DNA of 64,000 bases, from NCBI RefSeq assembly GCF_023954335.1, contig NZ_JAMLIE010000003.1:168501-232500 (forward strand), written 5' to 3'. A program made the position numbers and the translations under genes. The first letter of the stretch is position 1; every line of letters begins with the position of its first letter. The notes below the pieces were generated by a model that was given only the letters and a program-made list of their open reading frames with translations, was not told the DNA's origin and made no database searches. The DNA is from Aquamicrobium sp. (lineage in GTDB: Bacteria > Pseudomonadota > Alphaproteobacteria > Rhizobiales > Rhizobiaceae). Positions 17,190-25,138 of the stretch are shown here, piece by piece.

Positions 17190-17861
17190 ATGATACAGAG
17201 CTTCGATTTCAGCTTTCTCACCGGCTACCGCCATGTGATCTTCCATGGCATCTACATCACCCTGCTGCTCATCACGGTAGGGGCGGCTCTCGGTCTTGCG
17301 GTGTCGATCCTTTGCACCTGGGCGCGGCTGTTCTGCCCCGCCTGGGTGCGCGCCTTCGTGACGGGCTATGTCGAGTTCGTCCGCAACACGCCCTTCCTCA
17401 TCCAGCTGTTCTTCATCTTCTTCGGCCTGCCCCAGCTCGGCATCAGCATGTCCGAGATGACGGCGGCCGTCGTCGCCATGACGATCAACCTCGGCGCCTA
17501 CGGCACCGAGATCGTCCGCGCCGGCGTGCAGGCGACGCCGGGCGGCCAGTGGGAGGCCGCCGCCAGCCTCGGCATGTCGCGCAACCAGGCGTTCTGGCGC
17601 GTCGTCCTCGTTCCCGCGTTGCAGAAGATGTGGCCGACGCTCTCCTCGCAGATCGTCATCGTCATGCTCGGCTCGGCGGTCGTGTCGCAGATCGCCGTCG
17701 AAGACCTGACCTTCGCCGCCAACTTCATCCAGTCGAGGACGTTCCGCGCCTTCGAGATCTACTTCGTAGTGACGGCGATCTACATCGTCCTCGCCGCGCT
17801 CGTGCGGCTGGCGCTGCGGCTCCTCGGCCGCTGGGTGCTCGGCACGGGGGACGCGTCATGA
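17190..17861 (+). CDS. Amino acid ABC transporter permease (HisM/GlnP type)
   Basis: 223 aa with about five membrane segments. The family motif FVRNTPFLIQLFFIFFGLPQ is present near residues 65-84, and the EAA-type loop WEAAASLGMSRNQAFWRVVLVPAL near residue 120. It forms the transport channel with the next permease, whose start overlaps its stop (ATGA at 17858-17861). Confidence 0.92.
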   Translation: MIQSFDFSFLTGYRHVIFHGIYITLLLITVGAALGLAVSILCTWARLFCPAWVRAFVTGYVEFVRNTPFLIQLFFIFFGLPQLGISMSEMTAAVVAMTINLGAYGTEIVRAGVQATPGGQWEAAASLGMSRNQAFWRVVLVPALQKMWPTLSSQIVIVMLGSAVVSQIAVEDLTFAANFIQSRTFRAFEIYFVVTAIYIVLAALVRLALRLLGRWVLGTGDAS

Positions 17862-18508
17862 CGGATTTCACGCTCCAGCAGATCGTCTACGCCCTCGTGC
17901 TCGGCGCGCGCTGGACGGTGCTGCTGTCGCTCGCGGCGTTTTTCTTCGGCGGCATTCTCGGGCTGGTGCTGATGCTGGGCACCATCTCCCGGCGACGGCT
18001 GGTAAGGCTGCCGGCGCTGGGATTCATCTGGCTCATCCAGGCGACGCCGCTGCTGATGCAGCTCTTCCTGATCTTCTTCGGCCCCGCCCTGCTCGGCAAG
18101 GACATTCCCGCCTGGACGGCGGCCTGCATCGCCCTGACGCTGTGGTCGTCGGCCTATCTGGCGGAAATCTGGCGCGGCTGCGTGCTGGCGGTCCAGAGCG
18201 GACAGACCGAGGCCGCGCTGTGCCTCGGCATGCTGCGGCGCCAGGCCCTTCGCCATGTCGTCTTCCCGCAGGCGATCCGCATGGCGCTGCCGCCGACCGC
18301 GGGTTTTTTCGTCCAGATCGTCAAGAGCACGGCGCTGACCTCGATCGTCGGCTTCACCGAGCTGATGAAGACCGGCAACATCCTGTCCAACGTCACGCTC
18401 GACCCGTTCGTCGTCTACGGCCTGGTGGCGCTCATCTACTTCTGCCTGTGCTACCCGCTGTCGCTCGCCAGCCGCAAAATGGAGACGGTTTTCGATGTCA
18501 CTCGTTAA
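17858..18508 (+). CDS. Amino acid ABC transporter permease
   Basis: 216 aa from the ATG at 17858. It contains the WLIQATPLLMQLFLIFFGPAL segment near residue 53 and an EAALCLGMLRRQALRHVVFP loop near residue 110, both diagnostic of polar amino acid permeases. The longer upstream reading frame is a shadow of the preceding permease. It overlaps the downstream ATPase by 14 bases. Confidence 0.92.
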   Translation: MTDFTLQQIVYALVLGARWTVLLSLAAFFFGGILGLVLMLGTISRRRLVRLPALGFIWLIQATPLLMQLFLIFFGPALLGKDIPAWTAACIALTLWSSAYLAEIWRGCVLAVQSGQTEAALCLGMLRRQALRHVVFPQAIRMALPPTAGFFVQIVKSTALTSIVGFTELMKTGNILSNVTLDPFVVYGLVALIYFCLCYPLSLASRKMETVFDVTR

Positions 18509-19244
18509 GATCGAGGGGCTGTGCAAGAGCTACGGCGCGCTCGAGGTCCTCCGCGACATCAGCCTCGACATCGAGCGCGGCGAGGTGATCGCGCTGATCG
18601 GCAAGAGCGGCTCGGGAAAGTCCACCTTCCTGCGCTGCATCAACGGGCTCGAGGCGATGAACGCCGGGACGATCCGCGTCGATGGCGAGTTGGTCGAGAC
18701 CGACGAGCGCAAGCTGCAGAAGCTGCGGCTGAAGGTCGGGATGATCTTCCAGCAGTTCAACCTCTTTCCGCATCTCACCGCGCTCGACAACACGGCGCTG
18801 GCGCTCAGGGTCGTCAAGGGCATGAGCGCCGCCGACGCGCGCGCCATCGGCATGGCGCGGCTGGAGAAGGTCGGCCTCGCCCACCGCGCCGATTCCCGGC
18901 CGCACCAGCTTTCCGGCGGCCAGCAGCAGCGCGTGGCGATCGCGCGGGCGCTGGCCATGGACCCGGTGGTGCTGCTGTGCGACGAGGTCACCTCCGCGCT
19001 CGACCCCGAGCTGGTCGAGGAGGTGCTGCAGGTCATCCGCCGGCTGGCCGAGGAAGGGATGACCGTGATCATGGTCACGCACGAGATGTCCTTCGCGCGC
19101 AGCGTGTGCTCGCGGGTCGTCTTCATGCACGAGGGCCGGCTGCACGAGATGGGCCCGCCCGAAGAGGTGTTCGGCAACCCGAGGACGCCGGAGCTGCGCC
19201 AGTTCCTCGGCCAGGCATCGCCATCGGCGGGTGAACGCGCATGA
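18495..19244 (+). CDS. Amino acid ABC transporter ATP-binding protein (GlnQ/HisP type)
   Basis: 249 aa. Walker A (GKSGSGKST) is near residue 36, the Q-loop in MIFQQFNLFPHLTALDN, the signature LSGGQQQR near residue 136 and the Walker B segment as VVLLCDEVTSALDPE. The Walker B hydrophobic stretch reads LLCDE rather than the usual LLFDE. It powers the two upstream permeases. Its start lies inside the preceding permease gene, a sign of translational coupling. Confidence 0.92.
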   Translation: MSLVKIEGLCKSYGALEVLRDISLDIERGEVIALIGKSGSGKSTFLRCINGLEAMNAGTIRVDGELVETDERKLQKLRLKVGMIFQQFNLFPHLTALDNTALALRVVKGMSAADARAIGMARLEKVGLAHRADSRPHQLSGGQQQRVAIARALAMDPVVLLCDEVTSALDPELVEEVLQVIRRLAEEGMTVIMVTHEMSFARSVCSRVVFMHEGRLHEMGPPEEVFGNPRTPELRQFLGQASPSAGERA

Positions 19245-19273
19245 CGGCCGACGCAGCATCAGGAGGACAAGCC

Positions 19274-20293
19274 GTGAATTCCGACAGGACCATGATCTCG
19301 ACCGACATCGATTTCGACCGGAAGGGGCTTCAGTTCGGCAAGCTGCGCCTGCCCCATTCGGTGCATCGCTCGGCCTACGGGCATATCCCGATCCCCATCG
19401 CCGTGGCCGCCAACGGCGAGGGACCGACGGTGCTGCTGACCGGCGGGGTGCACGGCGACGAATATGAGGGGCCCATCGCGCTGTCGCGGCTGGCGCGCGA
19501 GATCGACGTGGAGCGCGTCTGCGGGCGCATCATCATCGTGCCGACGCTCAACCAGCCCGCCTTCGTCGCCGGAACGCGGGTGTCGCCGATCGACGGCATC
19601 AACCTCAACCGCACCTTTCCCGGCCGGCGCGACGGGACGGCGACGGAGATGATCGCCCACTACGTCACCACCGAGCTGCTTCCCCGCGCCGACTTCCTGA
19701 TCGACCTTCACGCCGGCGGCAGCTCGCTGCAATACCTGCCGGCGCTGCTCGCGCCGCGCTGGTCGGACCCCGGGAAGGCCGCGCGCGTCGAAACCCTGGT
19801 GACGGCGTTCGACGCCGGGAACGTCATCTACTTCGATTCCGTGCGCGCCCTCAGCGGCGAGGACCGGGTGATCGGCAACTACGCCGACCGCAACGGCGTC
19901 GATTTCCTGACCGGCGAGTTCGGCGGCGGCTCGAGCGTGAACATCGACGGGCTCGCCATGGCGGAAAGAGGCGTGCGCGGCGTGCTGTCGCATCTGGGCG
20001 TGCTGCCGGCCGAAAAGGCCCCCGCGCCGCGCAAGGGCCCGATCCGCCGCCTGGCGATGGATGATCCCGGCCTCTATGCCTTCGCCGACCGCCGCGGCTT
20101 CTTCGAGCCGAAATTCGCGCTCGGCCAGACCGTGGCGGCCGGGGCCGTCGCCGGGCTGATCCACGACATCGACGACCCTTGGGCGACGCCGGTGGCGGTC
20201 CATTTCCGCTCGGCCGGGATCGCGATGTGCGTGCGCACCTTCTCGCTGGTCGAGGCCGGCGATTGCCTCGGCCATCTGGCGAGCGAGATCTGA
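19274..20293 (+). CDS. Succinylglutamate desuccinylase/aspartoacylase family deacylase
   Basis: 339 aa from GTG 19274, which has an AGGAGG site 8 bases upstream; ATG 19241, overlapping the ATPase stop, is an alternative that adds 11 residues. The zinc-binding GGVHGDEYEG motif is near residue 56, and the later histidine ligand is in DLHAGG. Relatives (AstE, aspartoacylase, the ectoine enzyme DoeB) remove an acyl group from N-acyl amino acids. Located directly behind an amino acid importer, it probably deacylates the imported compound. Confidence 0.87.
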   Translation: MNSDRTMISTDIDFDRKGLQFGKLRLPHSVHRSAYGHIPIPIAVAANGEGPTVLLTGGVHGDEYEGPIALSRLAREIDVERVCGRIIIVPTLNQPAFVAGTRVSPIDGINLNRTFPGRRDGTATEMIAHYVTTELLPRADFLIDLHAGGSSLQYLPALLAPRWSDPGKAARVETLVTAFDAGNVIYFDSVRALSGEDRVIGNYADRNGVDFLTGEFGGGSSVNIDGLAMAERGVRGVLSHLGVLPAEKAPAPRKGPIRRLAMDDPGLYAFADRRGFFEPKFALGQTVAAGAVAGLIHDIDDPWATPVAVHFRSAGIAMCVRTFSLVEAGDCLGHLASEI

Positions 20294-20509
20294 CGGCGGG
20301 CAGGATGGAAACGGCCGGTCCTTCACCAAACGGACGCGCGCTTAACGTAAGCGCCCTCGCGTGCGCTCCGGCGCGGACGGCGGCGGCGATGTCTCTTTTC
20401 CCCCGCGCCCCGACGACCTATCCCTAGCCCGACCCCCTCGGATCGAGCGGCAGACCGATCCCCTGCCGATCCGCGGGGCGAAAGGACATTCTTCAGGAGG
20501 CAGCTTCCA

Positions 20510-21628
20510 GTGAACAACACCATTGGCAAGGCGGAAGCCGACAGTTTCGTCCCGGCCGCGCCGATCGAGATCACCCGCGCCGCGACGCTGGCCCCGCTTC
20601 CCCGGCCGCCCTACGGCTTCGGCAACCACTTCACCGACCACATCGCCACGTTGCGCTACACCGAGGCCACCGGCTGGGGAGAGCCGCGGATCGTCCCCTT
20701 CGGCGAGCTTTCGCTCCATCCCTCGGCCGCCGGCTTCCAGTACAGCCAGTCGATCTTCGACGCGTTCAAGGCGCATCTCCAGCCCGACGGCAGCCTCGCC
20801 ATGTTCCGCCCGGACATGCATATCGCCCGGCTCAACCGGTCGGCGGCGCGCATGTGCATCCCGCAGGTCGAGCCGCGGATGCTGATGGAGCTGATACAGC
20901 GCCTGTGCGACCTCGACCGGCGCTGGGCGCCGAGCGACCCGGGCAGCGCGCTCTATATCCGGCCGACCATCGTCGCCACCGAGGGCTTCGTCAGCCTGCG
21001 CCCGGCGCGGGACTATCTGCTCGTCGTGTTCCTGTCGCCGGTCGGCGACTACTTCGCCGAGGGCAGCGCGCCGGTGCGCATCCTCGCCAGCGACGAGTTC
21101 GTGCGCGCCGCGCGCGGCGGCGTCGGCTCGGCCAAGACGGGCGGCAACTATGCCGCCGCCATGTACGCCACGCGGGCCGCGGTCGAGCAGGGCTACTCGC
21201 AGATCCTGTGGCTCGACGGGGTGGAACGGCGCTATCTCGAGGAGGTCGGCTCGATGAACATCTTCGTCAAGATCGCCGGCAGGGTGCGCACGCCGCCGCT
21301 GTCCGATTCCATCCTGGCGGGCGTCACGCGCGACACGATCCTCTCGATCCTGCGCGACAGCGGCGCGGCCGTGAGCGAGGAGCCCATCGCCATCGACGAG
21401 CTGTTCGAGGCCCACGACGCCGGCACGCTCGACGAGGTCTTCGGCACCGGCACCGCCGCCATCGTCTCGCCGATCGGGCGGATCGCCTACAAGGGCAAGG
21501 AAATCCAGGTCCGCGACGGCCAGCGCGGCCCGACGACGGAATGGCTCTACGACAAGCTGCTGGCGGTCCAGAAGGGCAGGGACAACGACCCGCAGGGCTG
21601 GCGCGTGACCGTGCCGCACTTCGGCTGA
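20510..21628 (+). CDS. ilvE: Branched-chain-amino-acid aminotransferase-like (class IV PLP) enzyme
   Basis: 372 aa, the length of type II BCATs. The PLP lysine is K209 in SAKTGGNYA, and YLEEVGSMNIF near residue 243 is a family signature. The fold type IV enzymes transfer the amino group of Leu/Ile/Val to 2-oxoglutarate. The GTG start at 20510 has CAGGAGG 9 bases upstream. It is about 215 bases behind the deacylase, so it may belong to the same amino acid utilisation locus or stand alone; whether it is the housekeeping BCAT cannot be judged here. Confidence 0.82.
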   Translation: MNNTIGKAEADSFVPAAPIEITRAATLAPLPRPPYGFGNHFTDHIATLRYTEATGWGEPRIVPFGELSLHPSAAGFQYSQSIFDAFKAHLQPDGSLAMFRPDMHIARLNRSAARMCIPQVEPRMLMELIQRLCDLDRRWAPSDPGSALYIRPTIVATEGFVSLRPARDYLLVVFLSPVGDYFAEGSAPVRILASDEFVRAARGGVGSAKTGGNYAAAMYATRAAVEQGYSQILWLDGVERRYLEEVGSMNIFVKIAGRVRTPPLSDSILAGVTRDTILSILRDSGAAVSEEPIAIDELFEAHDAGTLDEVFGTGTAAIVSPIGRIAYKGKEIQVRDGQRGPTTEWLYDKLLAVQKGRDNDPQGWRVTVPHFG

Positions 21629-21873
21629 GCGCCACTCCCGGCGGGGCCGGGAACGCGCGGGACAGGGCGCTCCTGCCCCGCATCCCTGCCCATTTCGCGC
21701 CGGTGCCTTGTCGCGGACACAATTCGTCGCTATCTATGCCGCATCGAACTTGTTGACGAACTTTGTTTCGCGCTCCGGCGCTCCTACGATCTTCCTTCTC
21801 AATTTCGAAGACTGCGACGTTCGGCACGCGGCCGGGCGGCGATCAACTATTTCCGATTTGAAAGGAATGCATC

Positions 21874-22083
21874 ATGGCGACGGGAACCGTAAAGTTCTTC
21901 AACTCCACCAAGGGTTTCGGCTTCATCGAGCAGGGTGACGGCCAGCCGGACGTGTTCGTCCACATCTCCGCCGTCGAGCGCGCGGGCATGCGCACCATCG
22001 TCGAGGGCCAGAAGCTCAGCTTCGACGTCGTGCAGGACCGCCGCAACGGCAAGAACGCGGCCGAGAACCTTCAGGCGGCGTAA
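21874..22083 (+). CDS. cspA: Cold-shock protein (CspA family)
   Basis: 69 aa, a single cold-shock domain. The RNA-binding motifs KFFNSTKGFGFI (RNP1) and DVFVHISAV (RNP2) are intact. Such proteins melt RNA secondary structure or act as antiterminators. The start ATG at 21874 follows an AAAGGA site. The long non-coding stretch upstream (21629-21873) may include the typical structured csp leader, although I could not define it. A terminator follows at 22151-22180. Confidence 0.95.
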   Translation: MATGTVKFFNSTKGFGFIEQGDGQPDVFVHISAVERAGMRTIVEGQKLSFDVVQDRRNGKNAAENLQAA

Positions 22084-22150
22084 CACCGAACAGCGCTTCT
22101 GGTCTTTGACCACGGATGTACTGGCACTGGCCATCGAGGCGCTCAGGAGA

Positions 22151-22180
22151 AGGTCGGGAATTCCCGGCCTTTTTCGTTTT
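22151..22180 (+). terminator. Rho-independent terminator after the cold-shock gene
   Basis: A GGTCGGG/CCCGGCC stem around AATT (22152-22169) is followed by TTTTTCGTTTT. It stands about 70 bases after the cspA stop and ends transcription before the small ORF at 22195, which would then need its own promoter or read-through. Confidence 0.75.
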
Positions 22181-22194
22181 CAGGGAGCACCATC

Positions 22195-22407
22195 ATGGAT
22201 GAAGCGATCATCAGCGCCGTCTTTCAGGCCAAGCCCTCCAGGCAGGAGGCGAAGGCCGACGTCACCTCCCGCATCGCGCGCGAGATCATCGACAGCGAGG
22301 CGACGGCGCGCGAATCCAAGACCGAGCGGCTGCGCGCGGCAAGGCTTGCGAAAGAAGCGGCCGCGAAGCCCGCGCCCGAGCCCCGCAAGACGCGCCGGAA
22401 GGGCTGA
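22195..22407 (+). CDS. Small conserved-type hypothetical protein
   Basis: 70 aa, charged and Ala/Arg/Lys rich, with a basic tail (PRKTRRKG). It reads as helical with no membrane segment. CAGGGAGCACC precedes the ATG at 22195, a good ribosome binding site. I do not recognise a domain. It resembles small basic proteins that are common in rhizobial genomes, but that is an impression only. It sits between the csp terminator and the repeat element. Confidence 0.6.
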   Translation: MDEAIISAVFQAKPSRQEAKADVTSRIAREIIDSEATARESKTERLRAARLAKEAAAKPAPEPRKTRRKG

Positions 22408-22469
22408 ATCGGCGGGGGTTTCGCTCCCGAGCTGCCCGGGTCCGGCACATCGACTCCTTAAAGCGTATT

Positions 22470-22655
22470 GCGCCGGCGCTGCCCCTCATCCGCCCTTCGG
22501 GCACCTTCTCCCCGTGAACGGGGAGAAGGAATGACGGCCGCACCGCCGCATCCTCTTTTCCACGCTTGCTATTGGCGAAAGCAAGGGCGGCAGCTCTCTT
22601 CTCCCCGTTCACGGGGAGAAGGTGGCGGCAGCCGGATGAGGGGCAGCGCCGGCGC
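22470..22655. repeat. RIME-like inverted repeat element
   Basis: Two roughly 60-base arms in inverted orientation: 22470-22529 and 22597-22655. Each contains the GCGCCGGCGCTGCCCCTCAT end and the CTTCTCCCCGTGAACGGGG hairpin, characteristic of the Rhizobium-specific intergenic mosaic elements. The arms differ mainly in the middle (CCGCCCTTCGGGC versus CCGGCTGCCGCC). The spacer has its own small hairpin (GCTTGC/GCAAGG). It is a non-coding mobile repeat lying in the gap before the imuA promoter. Confidence 0.85.
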
Positions 22656-22830
22656 CGACGACGATGCACATCAGGCACGCGATAGCGGACGCTTCAGGTA
22701 TCCTCGTCCAGCGCGAGGGAAAACTGCGGCGAGCCGCGGCCGTACTGCCGCATTGACTCCTTCGCCCTGAGCCTTGCCCTGCCGGCCTTCGACGACTCCG
22801 TCCCGACGGCTTCCCATGAAGCCGATCCGG

Positions 22831-22875
22831 TTGACTCTTGTCCCGATCGGAGTCTTTATAGAACAAAACAGGAAC
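22831..22875 (+). promoter_or_regulatory. SOS promoter with LexA box for imuA-imuB-dnaE2
   Basis: TTGACT at 22831-22836 and TTTATA at 22855-22860 have an 18-nt spacer. Directly after the -10, GAAC-N7-GAAC spans 22861-22875, which is the reverse complement of the alphaproteobacterial LexA direct repeat GTTC-N7-GTTC. This placement over the start site would let LexA block transcription until DNA damage. The imuA ATG follows 6 bases later. Confidence 0.88.
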
Positions 22876-22881
22876 ATACCA

Positions 22882-23670
22882 ATGATGGCTGAGCAGGATA
22901 CCCTTGCCCGGCTCCGGCAGAGCCTTGCCTGCATCGATGCGCGGGAGTGGGGCGAGGCGATGGCGTCGGAGCGGGTCGCGCTGGGCGTCGGGGCGATCGA
23001 CGCGGCGCTCGACGGCGGCCTGCCGCGCCGGGCCATGCACGAGGTCTTCGCCGCCGCCATGGCCGATGGCGGCGCGGCCTGCGGCTTTGCGCTGGGGCTG
23101 GCGCTGCGCATGGCGGGCGAAGGGCGCACGATCGTCTGGGTGCAGCAGGCAATGGCCGCGCGCGAGCATGGCGGCCTTCATCCGCACGGGCTGATCGGCT
23201 TCGGCGCGGCGCCGTCCGTCCTGCTCGTCGAGGCGCGCGACGCGGTCCAGGCGCTGCGAGCCGCCCATGAGGCCGCGCGCTGCCGGGCGCTGGGCGCGGT
23301 GGTGCTGGAATTGTGGGGCACGGCCGGGACCCCCGGCCTGACGACGAGCCGCCGCCTGTCGCTGGCGGCGGCCTCTTCCGGCGTCGGCCTCGTCATGCTG
23401 CGCCTCGACGCCCGGCCGCAGCCGAGCGCCGCCTTCAGCCGATGGAGCGTAGCGGCCGCGCCCTCGGTGACGCTGGAGGCCGGCGCGCCCGGCCATCCTT
23501 CCTTCGACCTTGCCTTGCTGCGCCATCGGGGCGGACCGGGTTCCGGCCGTTGGCGCGTGGAGTGGAACCGTGATGAGCTTGCTTTCCGGGAACCGGCGCT
23601 ATCTGGCGCTGTGGTTTCCCTTCCTTCCCACCGACCGGCTCGAACGACGGCATGGCGCGACACCGGATGA
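22882..23670 (+). CDS. imuA: ImuA, SOS mutagenesis accessory protein
   Basis: 262 aa from ATG 22882; the upstream in-frame TTG at 22774 lies before the promoter and is rejected. The protein resembles the RecA-like ImuA/SulA group: an early ALDGGLPRRAMHEVF segment, then a RecA-like core without a complete Walker A. ImuA partners ImuB and the DnaE2 polymerase in translesion synthesis. Its 3' end overlaps the imuB start by 98 bases, in the order known for this cassette. Confidence 0.9.
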   Translation: MMAEQDTLARLRQSLACIDAREWGEAMASERVALGVGAIDAALDGGLPRRAMHEVFAAAMADGGAACGFALGLALRMAGEGRTIVWVQQAMAAREHGGLHPHGLIGFGAAPSVLLVEARDAVQALRAAHEAARCRALGAVVLELWGTAGTPGLTTSRRLSLAAASSGVGLVMLRLDARPQPSAAFSRWSVAAAPSVTLEAGAPGHPSFDLALLRHRGGPGSGRWRVEWNRDELAFREPALSGAVVSLPSHRPARTTAWRDTG

Positions 23671-25138
23671 GCGGCCCCTGATCGTCCTCGCCAGAGTCGG
23701 CAGCGCGCTGCGCGTCGCCCATGCGGACCGCAGGGCCCGCGCGCTCGGGCTCGCGCCCGGCCTGACGCTGGCCGATGCGCGGGCGCGCGTGCCGGATGTC
23801 GTCGTCGCCGACAGGGACGCCGGCGCCGACCATGCCCTCCTCAAGCGCGTCGCCGACTGGTGTGACCGCTTCACGCCGCTGGTCGGGCTCGACGGCGAGG
23901 ACGGCGTCATGCTCGACGTCACCGGCTGCGTCCATCTCTTCGGCGGCGAGGCGGCGATGCGCGCCGAGATCGTGTCCCGGCTCGGCTTCATGGGCTTCAC
24001 CGTGCAGGCGGCGATCGCCGGAACGCCCGACGCGGCGCGCGCCGTCGCCCGCTACACGACGCAAGGCGTCGTCGCGCCCGGCATGGAGGCCGAGGCCGTC
24101 CGGCCCCTGCCCGCGGCGGCGCTCGGCATCGACGGCGCGCGGGTGCTGGCGCTGGCGCGCGCCGGGCTGAAGACGATCGCCGCCATCGCCGACCGGCCGC
24201 GCGCGCCGCTCGCCGCCCGCTTCGGCGCGGACCTGATGGACCGCCTCGCGCGCGTGCTGGGCGAGGTCGACCACCCGACCTCGCCCGACCGCCCGCCGCC
24301 CGCGCTGATGGTCGAGCGCCGGTTCGCCGAACCGCTCGCGCGCACCGAGGACATCGACGCCACCGTCGCCGGGCTGGCGCAGGGGCTCGCCCGGCAACTC
24401 GAGGAACACGGCCTCGGCGGGCGGCAATTCGAGGCGAGCTTCTTCCGCGCCGACGGGATCGTGCGGCGGATCGCCGTCGCCAGCGGCCGGCCGCTGCGCG
24501 ACGCGCGCATCCTTGCCCGGCTCTATGCCGAGCGCCTCGACGCCCTCGCCGACCCGCTCGATCCGGGGTTCGGCTTCGACGTGATCCGCCTGGCCGCCCT
24601 CGCCTGCGAGGCCATGGAGGGGCGGCAGGCGCGCTTCGACGGAAGCGAGGAGGACGACGAGGCCGTCGCCGGCCTGATCGACCGCCTGAGCGCCCGCCTC
24701 GACGCGGCGCAGGTCATGCGCTTCGCGGCCGAGGACAGCCATGTGCCGGAGCGCAGCTTCCGCACCGTCGAGGCCATCTCGTCTCACGCAGGGGGTGGCA
24801 GCGCGGCGGACCGCGCGTGGCCCGCCGCCGCCCGGGGCGAGCCGCCGCTCCTGCCGCTGCGCCTGTTCGCGCCGCCGCAGCCGGTCGAGGCCATGGCCGA
24901 GGTGCCGGACGGGCCGCCGATCCGCTTCCGCTGGCGCCGGATCGTCCACGACATCGTCGCCGCCGAAGGGCCGGACCGCATCGCGCCGGAATGGTGGCGC
25001 GACGGGGAGGACGCGCTGACGCGGGATTATTTCCGCGTCGAGGATCGCGCCGGCCACCGCTTCTGGCTGTTCCGCGAAGGGCTCTACCGGCGCGAGCGCG
25101 AGCGGCCGCGCTGGTATCTCCACGGGTTGTTCGCATGA
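23573..25138 (+). CDS. imuB: ImuB, Y-family polymerase-like protein
   Basis: 521 aa. The N-terminus (RRYLALWFPFLPTDRLER) and the little-finger-like middle are Y-family in type, but the acidic catalytic residues of active polymerases are not evident, as is known for ImuB. It acts as the beta-clamp-binding hub joining ImuA and DnaE2. The ATG at 23573 directly follows GTG 23570; longer versions extend into imuA. Its stop overlaps the dnaE2 start by 4 bases (ATGA). Confidence 0.9.
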   Translation: MSLLSGNRRYLALWFPFLPTDRLERRHGATPDERPLIVLARVGSALRVAHADRRARALGLAPGLTLADARARVPDVVVADRDAGADHALLKRVADWCDRFTPLVGLDGEDGVMLDVTGCVHLFGGEAAMRAEIVSRLGFMGFTVQAAIAGTPDAARAVARYTTQGVVAPGMEAEAVRPLPAAALGIDGARVLALARAGLKTIAAIADRPRAPLAARFGADLMDRLARVLGEVDHPTSPDRPPPALMVERRFAEPLARTEDIDATVAGLAQGLARQLEEHGLGGRQFEASFFRADGIVRRIAVASGRPLRDARILARLYAERLDALADPLDPGFGFDVIRLAALACEAMEGRQARFDGSEEDDEAVAGLIDRLSARLDAAQVMRFAAEDSHVPERSFRTVEAISSHAGGGSAADRAWPAAARGEPPLLPLRLFAPPQPVEAMAEVPDGPPIRFRWRRIVHDIVAAEGPDRIAPEWWRDGEDALTRDYFRVEDRAGHRFWLFREGLYRRERERPRWYLHGLFA

